64,000 nt of DNA from Porphyra umbilicalis (Eukaryota > Rhodophyta > Bangiophyceae > Bangiales > Bangiaceae): positions 186,001 to 250,000 of the forward strand of contig KV918815.1 in assembly GCA_002049455.2 (NCBI GenBank). The letters are read 5' to 3'. Made by a program: the position numbers and the translations under genes. Below the pieces are notes generated by a model, which ran no database searches, had not been told where the DNA came from, and was given only the letters and a program-made list of their open reading frames with translations. Below, piece by piece: positions 12,101 to 22,233 of this stretch. Each line of letters begins with the position of its first letter. Position 1 is the stretch's first letter.

Positions 12101-12313
12101 GAGCTGGTTCACCTCCTCGTTCAAGCGGGCGGTGACCTCATACTGCCGGTTGGTCGCTCGTCTCCATTGCTAGCTGCTGCATCGGCCGGTCATCACGCCA
12201 TGCTGAAGTCTTGGTGGCTCCCATTCAAGAAGAAGATGGCGGTGCTACGCGACCTCCAAGACAAAAAAGAGGACATGGTGGCTCGTTTGTTGATGGACTT
12301 TGGGGACGGTTGA
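9166..12313 (+). CDS. Ulp1-type SUMO/ubiquitin-like protease fused to ankyrin repeats; two frame breaks
   Basis: The N-terminal part (9,166-10,700) is a C48-family cysteine protease. The catalytic set is visible: His205 in 'HGHWCLAIVV', Asp247 in 'ILDPKRGG', Gln300 and Cys306 in 'PQQSDSSSCG'. The spacing Gln-x5-Cys matches Ulp1/SENP. An Ala-rich linker of internal repeats follows, then at least five ankyrin-like repeats (about 11,570-12,230, e.g. 'DGWTPLLEAAYRNNVVCASE'). The frame moves twice, at a C9 run near 10,713 and a C6 run near 11,146. Comparison with the middle linker copy shows each site is one base short. With one base added at each, a single frame of about 1,050 residues would run from ATG 9,166 to the TGA at 12,313. 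Family role: removal of SUMO-like modifiers; such proteases are frequent cargo of eukaryotic DNA transposons. Confidence 0.88.
10480..11250 (+). repeat. Coding tandem repeats in the Ala-rich linker
   Basis: Units of about 213-219 bp begin near 10,705, 10,918 and 11,137, preceded by shorter related copies near 10,483 and 10,603. Each encodes a Ser/Pro block, then 'ADDKDMDMG', an Ala run and 'HTDDVEPSG'-like acidic spacers. The first and third full units have lost one C in the C-run relative to the second, and that is where the frame breaks. Confidence 0.8.
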
Positions 12314-12638
12314 TGACTGACCGTGGGTGTGTGCGTGCTGAGGTGTGATAAACCCATTTATGAGTACCGCTTCTAAGTGAAGTATGACTGTGTTGTGCAG
12401 ACCTGATCGCTGACGCCAACTAGACGTCCTCGAGGCTTTGTACTCACACTTGTGGGGCTGTCAAGAAAGGCCAGCGCCACTGCCTCCGCCATGCACGCTG
12501 AACAAGCAGCGTTTGTCGGTAGCACGGGCACGAACGGAGCGAAGACATTGGAATAATGTATAGGCGTGTCGTTTTATTCTCTTGCATAGGGTCTGCTATT
12601 GTAACTGCCTCAGAGCCACACCGGTATTCTACCACTAC
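12314..12638. other. Short convergent intergenic space
   Basis: The protease-ankyrin gene and the minus-strand gene at 12,639-13,946 end tail to tail here. I see no gene, hairpin array or repeat. Confidence 0.5.
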
Positions 12639-13946
12639 TCACACAAACTTGTCCTTGTTGGCTGTGGCATAGTCGAGGATGTGCGCAGCCCACGCCTCGA
12701 CGGTCAGCGGCACGCTCCGCCAAACGGTCTCGCCCTTCAGGTTCGTCTGGAACTCCCCCGGGAGCCGCTTGCTCTGGGCGTCCACGTCAGCGTCCATAGC
12801 AGCAACGACTTGTCTCATCCACTCGAGCGCGCCCAGCTCTCGCGTCTTAAAGCTTTCGGGTGCCTTGTCCAACACGGTGTCAAATACACGCTTGCCCTTA
12901 GTCGCAGACAGACCGGCGGTGATGGACAAGGCGGCGGCCGACCCCACAGGCGCAGAGTTCGCCTTCGTCCAGCGGTGCCGCCACAGCCCAAATGGAAGAG
13001 CCTTGCTCGTCACCGCGTAGAGCGTTGGCCGCCGCCGCGTCACCTCCGCCCCAACCTCGCTGTTCTTGATTGTAGGCTGGCCCGTCTCTGGGTTGATGCG
13101 CTCCACGAGCACAGCCGCAACGCAGTTGAGCCGGACCCAGGTGTCGGTGCGCGAGCGCGCCGCCGGGCCGGCAGCAGGTGCCGACGTGTTGATGGCCGGA
13201 GTGAACGGAGTAGTTCCAGCCGGCGGTGCGGCGGTGGCAGCCGATGATGGGAGAGCTGCGACACTTGAGGCGGCTGCTGTCACCAGAGCAGCAGGAAAAG
13301 CCGGAGGGGTAGCAGTCATCTCGCCGCTCCTCTGGCCTGGAGGGATGGTGGAAGCCGCCGCGGCCGGTGATGGCCACGCCAGAGACAGAAGGCGATGAGG
13401 TGGACGCACACCCCTAGTGTCCCAAGCAACAGCAGCCTTGTGCATTGAGCGCATTTGGCTCAGTAGCACCGGTGACGGCACGCGCCCTTGATTCACCTCG
13501 GCGAGCTCCGTGACGAGGCTGTGGTGCACGTCCATGTCGTCGGGGAAGAGCGGGGAGTCTTGGATGCAAAAGTCCGCGACGGACACCGCCGAGCACTTGG
13601 ACAGCAGGTGCGCCACTCGCGACTGCGTCTCTTGGGGCTCGGTGACCTCCCAGAGAGCCATTTCGGCTGCCCAGGCCGAGTAGGAACAAGGTACGGGATG
13701 CCCCATGGGGACTAAGTTGTCGTCGACAGGCGACACGGACGGCGACGGGGGCAGGGCTGGAAACCAGGGCGACGGTGGATTGGAAGGTAGTGAGAAGCCC
13801 GGGAGCTCCCCCTCGGCTGCTAGAAAGTCCCCACCACCGAGGGAGGGGCAATGGGGGGGGGGAAGGCCGAGGTCAAGAAGAAGGCTGGTGTGATGAGGGA
13901 GGTCAGATGGATTGGGGCCACTTGGGGTATCCGACTCCGAGGCCAT
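12639..13946 (-). CDS. Unknown protein divergent to the recombinase
   Basis: Intact 435-residue frame from the ATG at 13,946. Residues 1-75 are Ser/Pro-rich. Residues 90-170 look folded ('SVADFCIQDSPLF', 'LLSQMRSMHKAAVAW'). An Ala/Pro-rich linker follows, and the C-terminal 150 residues look globular ('TWVRLNCVAAVLVERINPE', 'GALEWMRQVVAAMDADVD', 'VPLTVEAWAAHILDYA'). I recognise no family. It is transcribed away from the tyrosine recombinase across 466 bp of AT-rich DNA, so the two are probably co-regulated and may both belong to the element. A DNA-binding or accessory role is possible but not shown. Confidence 0.75.
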   Translation of the reverse strand: MASESDTPSGPNPSDLPHHTSLLLDLGLPPPHCPSLGGGDFLAAEGELPGFSLPSNPPSPWFPALPPSPSVSPVDDNLVPMGHPVPCSYSAWAAEMALWEVTEPQETQSRVAHLLSKCSAVSVADFCIQDSPLFPDDMDVHHSLVTELAEVNQGRVPSPVLLSQMRSMHKAAVAWDTRGVRPPHRLLSLAWPSPAAAASTIPPGQRSGEMTATPPAFPAALVTAAASSVAALPSSAATAAPPAGTTPFTPAINTSAPAAGPAARSRTDTWVRLNCVAAVLVERINPETGQPTIKNSEVGAEVTRRRPTLYAVTSKALPFGLWRHRWTKANSAPVGSAAALSITAGLSATKGKRVFDTVLDKAPESFKTRELGALEWMRQVVAAMDADVDAQSKRLPGEFQTNLKGETVWRSVPLTVEAWAAHILDYATANKDKFV

Positions 13947-14412
13947 GGCGCAAGTGCGTGAGGGGACGCGAGCGACAAGTCGAGCAGCACAATGCGCTCA
14001 CGCTGTCACGGATTGCATCCGCTGACGGATGTCTGGTATGGACGCTCTAGCCAACCACTGACAGACCCGCAATGCAGATAGCCACAATATTAAACACCTA
14101 ATAGTACATTAATAATACGTATTGCACAATCCCTCACTTCCAAATAGACAAGGCCGAGAAAGTGCTGGAATAAATCTTTACTAGTAGTATTACTTGTATA
14201 CTAGTAGACCTACTAGCATCTTCACAAAGGGACATTAGACATCGAGCGCTCGGCAACCGACCACCATGTGTTGTCTCTGCACCTCCATGCAAAAAGAGCA
14301 TAGGTGACGGTGATACGGTCGCAAGATCGCTATACTTGGAGAGAGCACCTCGTTGCCGTCCTCAACAAGCTGCAGCTACCTCACTGTCCGTCGACTGACG
14401 CCGTCAGCAACA
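13947..14412. promoter_or_regulatory. AT-rich bidirectional promoter region
   Basis: This separates the start codons of two divergent genes. It contains the most AT-rich stretch nearby (about 14,070-14,240, with 'aatattaaacacctaatagt' and repeated 'actagtag' motifs), in strong contrast with the GC-rich coding DNA on both sides. No precise TATA box or initiator can be assigned. Confidence 0.45.
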
Positions 14413-16530
14413 ATGGAGGCCGTTGGACAAGACGGGACCCTGGTGGGCGGCGGCGGTTCGATGAGTGATTCCACGCCCGGCCGCGGACCATCGTTGGAGT
14501 CCGTCGGCAATGGAGTTGTTGACGAAGCGCGCGCTGAGGAGGGGGAGCCTGACGTCATCGGCGGATGGGACGAGGTCGAGCCGACAAGAACGGACGAGGA
14601 CGACGCGGCCATCGCCGAGGTGGAGGCCACAGTCACGTCGGACACATCCAGGCTGGTGGGCACCCCGGAGCAGCTCGCTGCCATTGACTCTTCGTGGGAA
14701 AGTGCCATCATGTCTGAGATCATCGCGGACCTTCCTTTTGGGTCCAATGACTCTGACCCGAACTCAACCGCCGTCAAAGAAGGCGGAAAAAAGGACATGT
14801 GGCGGCACTACCACTCCACGTTTACGCTCTTCATCAACTTTTTGGGGCGCGCAGTCGCCGAGCCGGCTCTTGTTCGAGCCCAAGTTCCTCTGTCGCCCCT
14901 GATCGTGGATACGAAGGCGTTTGACCTGCTGCACAAGATGAGCAAGGCGACGCCTTTGTACATCCGGTCCTTTTTGGAGTGTCGGCGGCGGGGTCTCAAG
15001 GTGTCCGGTGGGCTTGCGCCGCTCAAGATGGTGACGGTCAACAACAACATGAAGCCGCTTGGCTACCTCTTTGCCTCATGCGTGTTGCCCAAGCGACTCG
15101 GTGGTGGCCCCGTCAGCCCGGACTGCGGACATCGTGAGGACCCGTTTCGCATCAAGCCCCTGTCGGACCAGGCGGCTGAACGTCTGCGCGGCGTCGCTGC
15201 CGGCACGTACATGGGAAATCCCATGAACGATGCCCGCGTCTCTGGGTTCCGGCGGGATGAGACAAAGAATGCCATGGAGGCGGGCGAGCGCCCGCAGTCA
15301 AACGCACCTGTCACCGACGTGATGATGGAGGCGTTCTACGACCGCATGGTTGTGCGGCATGTTCGGGCGCGGACCGCTAGGAGCTCCTTCAATGCTACCC
15401 AAGACAGCGAGTCCAAGGCTGTCTTCCACGCATTTACGCTCTACGCGTTCTCCTTCATGACAATAAGCCGGCCGGTGACGACGCTTCGACTCGTGCACCG
15501 CGACATCCAGACCCCGAATCCTCGGCTGCCCGTCAACGCTGCGTTTATGCGCAGGTACGTTCTCTTTCGGTCTTTCTTCGTATGCTTGAGTGAGCGCGTT
15601 GTTGGCCAAACGTGAGCTTTCCTGTCAGTTGTGCAGCAGCCTAACACCTATCTACGCTTCTGCACCAGCAAGCGGTGTAACCCGCACCGTCGTCGAACAA
15701 TGTCCCACTTTGTGCTTGATCATCATCTCTTCGCCTGTGCCTGCCCCAACTTCAGGTTCAAGCACTTTAGGTACATCACGGTGCGGAGCCGGATCTGCAA
15801 GACGGGGAACACCCCCAATGATGTCGTCAGCATCCGCTTCTACAGCAAGTATGCGTTGGTGGGCGACACAGAGCGCCGTGAGCTGGGCGCTGGAACATTG
15901 ATCCAGTGTCCAGAAGATTGGTGCAACCTGCCGGCGCTGTACAGCGGCTTATTGGCCATTCATGGCCAAGACGCTATGGTCAACCCCTTTTCGGCAGGAT
16001 TCCTGGACACGCCTCTGTTCTTCAAGCTCGATATCAATCGCGAAGGTGGGGCAACATCAAGCGACGTCCCTCTCCCAGATAAGGCCTTGACCGACCGCCT
16101 CGCCCTGCATTGCGCCGACATCGGCATCGACGCCACCCAAGGAGTTGTTCACAACGGCGCGTACGGGTTCCGTCGTGGCGGCACCCAGTTCTTGTTGGAG
16201 CGCACGGGAAACATTGACCTCGTGATGCGACTGGGGGGGTGGTCGCGCACGTCGGACAGCTTCATGCACTACGTGAGCAACGTGTCGATCCGGGGCTCCT
16301 GGACGTCGACTCTGCGATCCCACGCCGACGACGAGGTCACGCAAGTTGTGCACACGGTTGTGGAGGCACATCGCGACTTTATTGTGGGCCAGGCCCGTGC
16401 AACCGCTGACCGACTCTGGGACGGGCCTAACCAATTCACAACAGCAACAGCTGTTGCCGATGATAGCATCAAGCTCCTCGTCTCTATTGTTGTTGATGTG
16501 TTTAAGCAGCTCCGTGGAGGGCCGCTTTGA
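14413..16530 (+). CDS. Tyrosine recombinase (Crypton-like), one intron
   Basis: Coding sequence join(14413..15554,15669..16530), 667 residues. The intron is 15,555-15,668 (114 nt): donor CAG|GTACGT, acceptor TGCACCAG|C, and a branch-point-like CTAAC 24-28 nt before the exon. Its length is divisible by three but it contains an in-frame TGA, so splicing is required. Catalytic-type residues: Arg353 in 'SRPVTTLRLVHRD', a box II 'YGFRRGGTQ' (Tyr546-x-x-Arg549, with Tyr where His is usual), Trp572 in 'GGWSRTSDSFMHYV', and nucleophile Tyr582. Residues 1-130 are acidic and unstructured. Family knowledge: tyrosine recombinases move Cryptons by cut-and-integrate recombination. No reverse transcriptase is nearby, so a DIRS element is unlikely. 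An earlier TTG in frame was not used because ATG 14,413 has good context. Confidence 0.88.
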
Positions 16531-16883
16531 GGAGCTCACTGTTTTTTTTGTTTCCTGGTGAAGAAGCGACTTTCAGTGTTGTTGAGTAGGCTTATCCACC
16601 ATAAAAGGCATATAGCTATAAAGTAGATACTATGTGCCACTTTGTGGACTTCATCTGGCTTCATGACGTTCCACATATTCATGAAGTGCACGTGCATCAG
16701 AGGTCGCCGCGGCCTTGCGAGAACTGTGCCGCGTCTTCGTCGTCCCCTCCCTTGGCTGTGCTGCTCGTGACTCTCTCTGCTGCACATCTATCCCCTGCTT
16801 CGTCCAAGCCACAACACCCTATCCCCTCTCTACATCCCATCCTCTCCCTCCCACTTGGTGCTCTCTTTCTTCCGTGCCTCGTC

Positions 16884-17354
16884 ATGGGCACGACTGAGTC
16901 GACTTCGCAAGCGGACGATGCCGGCGTTCGGACGTCACCAGGTGCCGAGCTTGCAGCTTCCATGGCGGCCGCCGCGGCGGCTGCGGCCAAGAATGCCGGC
17001 GCCAACGCAACGACTGCACCTCCTGTTGCTTCCGTGGTGCCCTCGGTGGCCGACGTGCCGCCGGATGCCAAGCTGGTCGACCAGTGGGTTGCGTGCATGC
17101 ATCGGTGGGGCGTGCCAATGTCGTTGGACTCTATATTGAGGGTGGCTGTGCTCCTTGCGCGGACGGAGGATCTTTTTCCTGAGGTGTTTTTGTCTGCTTC
17201 ATGCTCGTTGTTTACTCGGGACAGCTTGGCCGCTAGCTTTACTGCTGGTCTCCAGGAAGCGAATGGTGGAGTTCCCGTTTCCGAGGTCACGAAGTGTCGC
17301 GTGAGGGCCGTCTTTGATTGTGCTCTTGCTGCCCGTGCCAAGAGGATAGACTAA
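16884..17354 (+). CDS. Small unknown protein downstream of the recombinase
   Basis: A 156-residue frame from ATG 16,884 after a pyrimidine-rich leader. Residues 1-60 are Ala/Thr/Ser-rich. Residues 70-156 look like one helical domain ('LVDQWVACMHRWGVPMSLDS', 'ILRVAVLLARTEDLFPEVFL', 'VTKCRVRAVFDCALAARAK'). The frame is open further upstream but that part is leader-like. It lies 350 bp after the recombinase on the same strand, so it may be a third gene of the element. No family recognised. Confidence 0.6.
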   Translation: MGTTESTSQADDAGVRTSPGAELAASMAAAAAAAAKNAGANATTAPPVASVVPSVADVPPDAKLVDQWVACMHRWGVPMSLDSILRVAVLLARTEDLFPEVFLSASCSLFTRDSLAASFTAGLQEANGGVPVSEVTKCRVRAVFDCALAARAKRID

Positions 17355-19110
17355 TGTTCGGCCAACAAGCACGGCCCCTTACCCACCCTCTCTCCGTGTC
17401 TCCCATCTGCCTTTTATCTTCTCGCCCCCGCCTATCCTTTTACCCTCCCGCTCCCACCCTCCCCATTCTCTCCGCCCGCCCCCCTCCGTCGGTGGCAACC
17501 GTCGGCCGCGGTGTGCTCACGCCGCCGGCCGGCGCGGCTGCCACCCGTGTCGCTGCAATGAAAGTGGCTTCGCTGTCGAGGTGTGTGGACGACGCGTCGG
17601 GTGCGATGGCGGCGTACCGCCGCTCCGCGTCGACCGTGGCGCCTGTCGTTGCCTTGCCGCTGGCATCGACTCGGGGTAGCTGACGTCCGTGAGGCGGGCG
17701 GCGGCGGTCGGCAAGGCGCCGGCATTGTTGGCCGGCGGGGGGGTGGGGAAGTCCCCATCGCGGACGTCAACCGCGCGGCGGAGCTCGTGGAGCCGTGGGA
17801 GAGAGCCGCCGGACGCGTCTCTGGTCGGAGCCACGGGGGGGGTGGGGGGGGGACAGCAGCAATGACTGCGACCCGGCGGCGGCCGTGCACGTGCTTGTGG
17901 CGGTCACCCAGATCACTGCCGCGCGGATGCCGGCCGCCATGCTTGACGCGGCGGGGGCGGGCGGCGTCGCGTGCTCCAATGACGGGAGATTGGCGGCGGT
18001 CGTGACGCCCGCCGATCGCCGTCGGGGGCTCACCGCCGCCACTACCGCCGCGCCAGCGCCGGGCACCCCCCTCGCGGTCGCCGCCGCCACTTCACCCCCC
18101 AGCACTGCCGTCCCCCCGCCACCCACCGCTTCGCTTCGGCGGCTGTTCCGTCGACGGCTGGCCCCGAAGAGGCCGCGAAGGGGGTGGGCGCCACCGCCGT
18201 CGCCGCGGGGCGGTCGTTGGATATCCGACAGGAGGAGGTGGCGGCGTCGGCGGCGGCGCGGATGGCGCGGCGGGGCGGTGGCGGCGGCTGTGGACCCCCC
18301 CCGACGTCGGCGTCGGAATGGGAGAGAAAGGCAACGCCACGCCTCGGCTGGTGGCCGGTTCTCCTTCCTAGCGGCGGCCGGCGGTCACCGGCGTCGCCTT
18401 CCCGCCCCGCCACGATTTACTCTACGCGTGGCGGGTGATGGCTGGGGTGCCAACGCGTTTCGGCTGGCTGCGGCTGCCGGCCTCCACCCCACCGGCGGTG
18501 GCGGCGCGTAAGGCCAACCTATCGGCGGCGGGCGTCGCGTCCGCCCTCGACGCCAAGGAGAGTGGGATGGCGTCAACTCCTCCGCGTCCGCCGCCGTCGG
18601 GACGACGACCGGGACATTGCTCGGTTGACGCGGGAGCAGTTGGACAGTTGCATCGGAGTGGGTGGGGGTGGGGGTAGCGGGAGGGGTGGGGGCGGCGAAG
18701 GGGCTGTGGAGAGGTGAGGGCGGCGGGGGGGCTGGCGAGGGGCGGGGGGACCCTGTCGGCCTGGCCACCGCGCTAGCCGCCGCGCGGCCCGCGTGATACA
18801 TGCAGTACTTGGTTGTTGCAGAAGCAGTTGGGCACGGTCTACCGTTCGTGCGCTACCGCGCGGGGGGGGCGGCGTCGGCGCTGCCGGCCGCCGCGCTGGC
18901 GCCTCCGCCCGCAGAGGTGGACGCGGGCGGCGGTGACGCCGCGGCGGCGGGCGGCGGGGACGCCCGTGTCCGCGGCGGCCGCGGCGCCGGCGGCGGCGGT
19001 GGCGGCGACGCCGGCCGACGAGTCGGCGGTCGAGGCGCGACGGACGATGCGCTCTTGGACCGCGCGGTCGTGGCGTCTGGCGGCGGTGTGTGAGGGGTGA
19101 GGGGGGTGCG
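17355..19110 (+). pseudogene. GC-rich, frame-broken coding-like stretch
   Basis: Plus-strand protein-like segments occur in sequence but in changing frames: 'VASLSRCVDDASGAMAAYRR' (17.56 kb), 'VPIADVNRAAELVEPWERAA' (17.76 kb), 'VHVLVAVTQITAARMPAAML' (17.9 kb), 'SLDIRQEEVAASAAARMARR' (18.2 kb), 'RDIARLTREQLDSCIGVG' (18.6 kb). This could be a degenerate gene, or a gene with homopolymer errors. No family recognised. Confidence 0.35.
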
Positions 19111-19390
19111 TGTCTGGCGGGTGAGATGGGTTTGTCGGCGCGCCGTAGGTCACTTGCTCTTTCGTGCTCTTCTCATCGCAAGCATGCGCCCGAGGCTGCT
19201 TGTTTCGCTTCGCGGCTTCTTTTTTATCATTGGCGCGGACAAGACGCTGGCAGGGAGGCGGTGTCAGAAAGCGAACAGTGTGTGACTGTGTCCTAGAGAA
19301 GCAAGAAAGACTGCATCACAACAAGGATAGAATCCAAAGCTACATCCCAAACAACGAGGTCTGCCAAGCGTTGAACGCCAAACCTGACAG

Positions 19391-20478
19391 TTACACAAGC
19401 ATGGACCGCTCCCACGCAATGAAGCACCAGCGTGCGTCGGCCATGCGCACACGCGTGGCCGACACGTACTCCGAAAGCGGGTACAGATGTTGGTAGGGAT
19501 AATGACGGGTAGGGTGGCTGACGTCAGTAACAATCACTACCGCCATATTGGCAGTAACCAGCTTGCCGTTCAGGTTGGGCAGGTCCAGTCGACGTAGCCA
19601 ACAGCCACGAGCGTCCCGTCTTTGAGGCTCAGCTTGTTTTCGGTGACGCCACGCCCGTCCTGCGGCACCAAAGAGCTGGACAAAGCGTCTGTAACAGGGA
19701 GGGTCCCGGTGAGGGGATGCTCCAGTGGCAGCGAGAACCGTACACGGCGCGTGCGTGGTAAGCGGGAAGAAGGCGACAGTGTAGCCGATACGGCCGCCAG
19801 CTGATCGGTGCCACTGTCGGCACGCGCCAGAAGGGGGGTAGAGGCACACGTGGTCGAGCAGGTAGCGACTGTCGCAGCGCCATCGTCCCTACGAGGCTCA
19901 TTGAGCAACCTGGCTTGGTCTCCAGGCTTGCCGACGTCAGAGACGCTCACCGGCGCGAACTCTGGCATGGACCGGCGGACGCCGGCAGCTGCCTTTTCGA
20001 AGGTCTTAGGGGGCCCCTTGGTCTTCTTGGTGACGGTGCGCTTGGCGTGTGGCGTGGACGCGGCCGCTTGGGTGTTGGACTGCCCTGAAGAGCCCGCGAA
20101 CATCTTGGCCGCACTGCGCGTGACGCGCGCGATGGTTGAGGCCGCGTACGTGGAAGCCTGCTCTGCGGCCCGGGAAGCGTCCTTGTCGTTAGTCCGCTGG
20201 CTCTGCATCCTGCTGCGCGGGGCCATGTTCGTTGATGCCGGCTCCCACTTTGTGGAAGAAGTCGCCGCCTTCGTGGAGAAAAGGGGAGATGGGGGAGCAG
20301 GTGGACAAGCGAGCAGGGGAACTGGTGCGCAGCGGAACTGGTGCGCAGGGATGGAGGTTGTCGGCTGTGGTGTGTCTCGTTCATCGTAGCAGGGAGAGCT
20401 GCGGTGCCATCTTATACTCTTCGAGACGGTTTCAGTCCAGCGCTGCACTCCAGAGAAGATGGCGGGAGGAAAGAACAT
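19391..20478 (-). CDS. Unknown protein with one frame break
   Basis: The main frame runs from ATG 20,478 (or, more likely, ATG 20,226 'MAPRSRMQSQRTNDKDAS') to 19,570. Its apparent stop follows 'VAVGYVDWTCPT'. Shifting by one missing base in a short C run near 19,580 continues it into 'NLNGKLVTANMAVVIVTDVS' and a further 40 residues, ending at the TAA at 19,391. Features are a basic Ser/Thr-rich N-terminal half with 'VTRSAAKMF' and 'RTVTKKTKG', then a beta-rich C-terminal domain. This layout resembles the other minus-strand partners at 12.6 and 29.3 kb, but I see no sequence family. Confidence 0.6.
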
Positions 20479-20885
20479 GGCGCGAAAGCGTCAGCAAACC
20501 CGTGCATTTTAACAGTGTGGGAGATGGACACAGCCAAAGAACATACTGTTAACGGAATATGACATATCGCATATCGACTATCTGACACAAAGCATGTATA
20601 CTTACCTTATAAGACAATTCGACTGCTTGTGTCCGGCTGCAGCCCGCTCGTCAATGTGTGACGTCAGTGCTCTGGGGTGGGGGGCTGCTTTTGGATCTGA
20701 TTTTCATCATGCTAGGAGATGAGCCATGCAGTTTTGGCCCGTGCGACACTTCTTCTTGCACATCAGAGCCCCCCGCGGCTCGCATGGCCAGGCGGACGCG
20801 GCTTGGACAAGCTACCCCGCTCGTTTGCTTCATCGTGTGCCACCTTCTCCCCCCCCCTCCACTTTTCCTCCTGTTCTGTCACAGC

Positions 20886-21350
20886 ATGGAAGTTGTCGAC
20901 GTTTCCATGGCATCGGCGGGCACGTGCCCTGTCACGGGGCTTGCTCTCGTCGATCCCCATGCTAGGTATGTGGCCGGGCGCGGGGGGGACTCCGAACACG
21001 GTGTCGTCGGCGTTTTCGTCTGCTCTCTTTGCGATGGCCTGAATGAGGCGCACTGAAGCGGACCTTGTAACATGGCATGGCTATTTCATTTGTTTCTTTG
21101 CTCTGTGCTGTTGGTGCCTGCCGGGTTCATATCTCTGCCTGTAAATCGTGTCTTCTTCTCTGTACGCCTTTTAAAGCCTCTCTTGTGCGCACAAATATTC
21201 CCTGGCAGGCATTGTGCGTCACATACTTGTGCGCACTCGTGCACCCAAGCCAATCAAGGACTCCGCGCCCTCCCTCAAGCTTCTTGCCTGGCGAACGGCA
21301 TGTTGCCCTGTCGTGGGGTGCAGCGCCGTTGTTGGCGCTGCAACCCTTGA
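20886..21350 (+). CDS. Candidate spliced Cys/His-rich mini-protein
   Basis: Predicted join(20886..20965,21209..21350), 73 residues. The donor is CTAG|GTATGT and the acceptor CCCTGGCAG|GC; exon phases (2, then 1) fit. Exon 1 carries 'CPVTGLALVDPHA'. Exon 2 in the spliced frame is strikingly Cys/His-rich ('HCASHTCAHSC', 'MLPCRGVQRRCWRCNP'), which suggests zinc binding. Without splicing, exon 1 runs to a TGA at 21,056. A competing frame in exon 2 ('VSDDVVVVAVVRKQT') also looks plausible. No known family is named. Confidence 0.35.
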
Positions 21351-22233
21351 GCCTGTGTCTGATGACGTGGTGGTGGTCGCTGTGGTGCGTAAACAGACTT
21401 AGCTTTGCCTATTGTGTATTGGTGACCTTTTTCTCGATGTAGTGCCGAGCACTGAGATGTGGACCGTGTATTTGGATAGACCCTACAAGGTGTGTGCCGT
21501 GCATGAGGACGACACGTTGCTGCTGCTTGCTTTCTCGTTCATCGGTAGATTCTGTGGTGGTTCCATAATCGAGCAGAGTACAGCAGCATGGCGCTAGAAG
21601 CTTTGCAAAGATGTACAGGGGGGCGGAAAGGGCGCGGAAACTCGTGCACTACTTTGGGAGGAAGACGACAAAGGTGGGGTTGTCACGTACACGCGATTCG
21701 CTCCTTCCATACTGCCCCGGAGAGGCGGGGCTGAGGGTCCTTCAGTACAACCAGAAGGGCACCTGGAGGCTCCCACGACTCAAGGAGGCTGCCAATGAAG
21801 GGAAAACCCCGCCAGGCAGCGAACTGGATGCCAGTGTATGATTGCTGATCAGTCTACTACATGTCGTATGGTCATTGTCATGTAAGCCTACCTACACGTC
21901 GTATAGGAATTGGCATGTAAGCCTACAAGTGCTCTGTTAGAACTAAGAGGCTACGCCAAATATGTCGTGTATGATTTCCGGGCACCAATGTGCTCCCGTC
22001 GATAGAATCGACCAGGGCGGCTCATGCCGCGTCCAGCTGGTACTTCACAGCCGGATGGTCGTAGTCCACTCCGTTCTTCGAACGGCAGCCTCATCTCTTC
22101 CACCTTTTTGTTCCAGTTCTTCGTACGACGCCCCGCCACGCGTGGCTTCGCCCCACTTGAATGTATCTTGTTGTTCGGTGGGAGCTTCATCGGCTTGGGC
22201 TTGGGCTGCTGTGGTTTGGTGGACGCTGTAGGT
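21351..22233 (+). other. Possible small ORF and leader of the SAP-motif gene
   Basis: A frame at 21,611-21,841 ('RARKLVHYFGRKTTKVGL', basic, 76 residues) has coding-like composition but no recognised domain. At 21,860-21,935 a short imperfect repeat ('tgtaagcctac', twice) lies in AT-richer DNA. The frame of the next gene is open back to 22,024, with a hydrophobic stretch that may or may not be translated. Confidence 0.3.

Noticed and set aside
14413-16530. DIRS-type retrotransposon
   Set aside because: No reverse transcriptase, RNase H or methyltransferase-like frame near the recombinase.
9166-16530. Virus or virophage insertion (Ulp1-type protease and recombinase can suggest a polinton)
   Set aside because: No DNA polymerase B, packaging ATPase, capsid or integrase of polinton type was seen.
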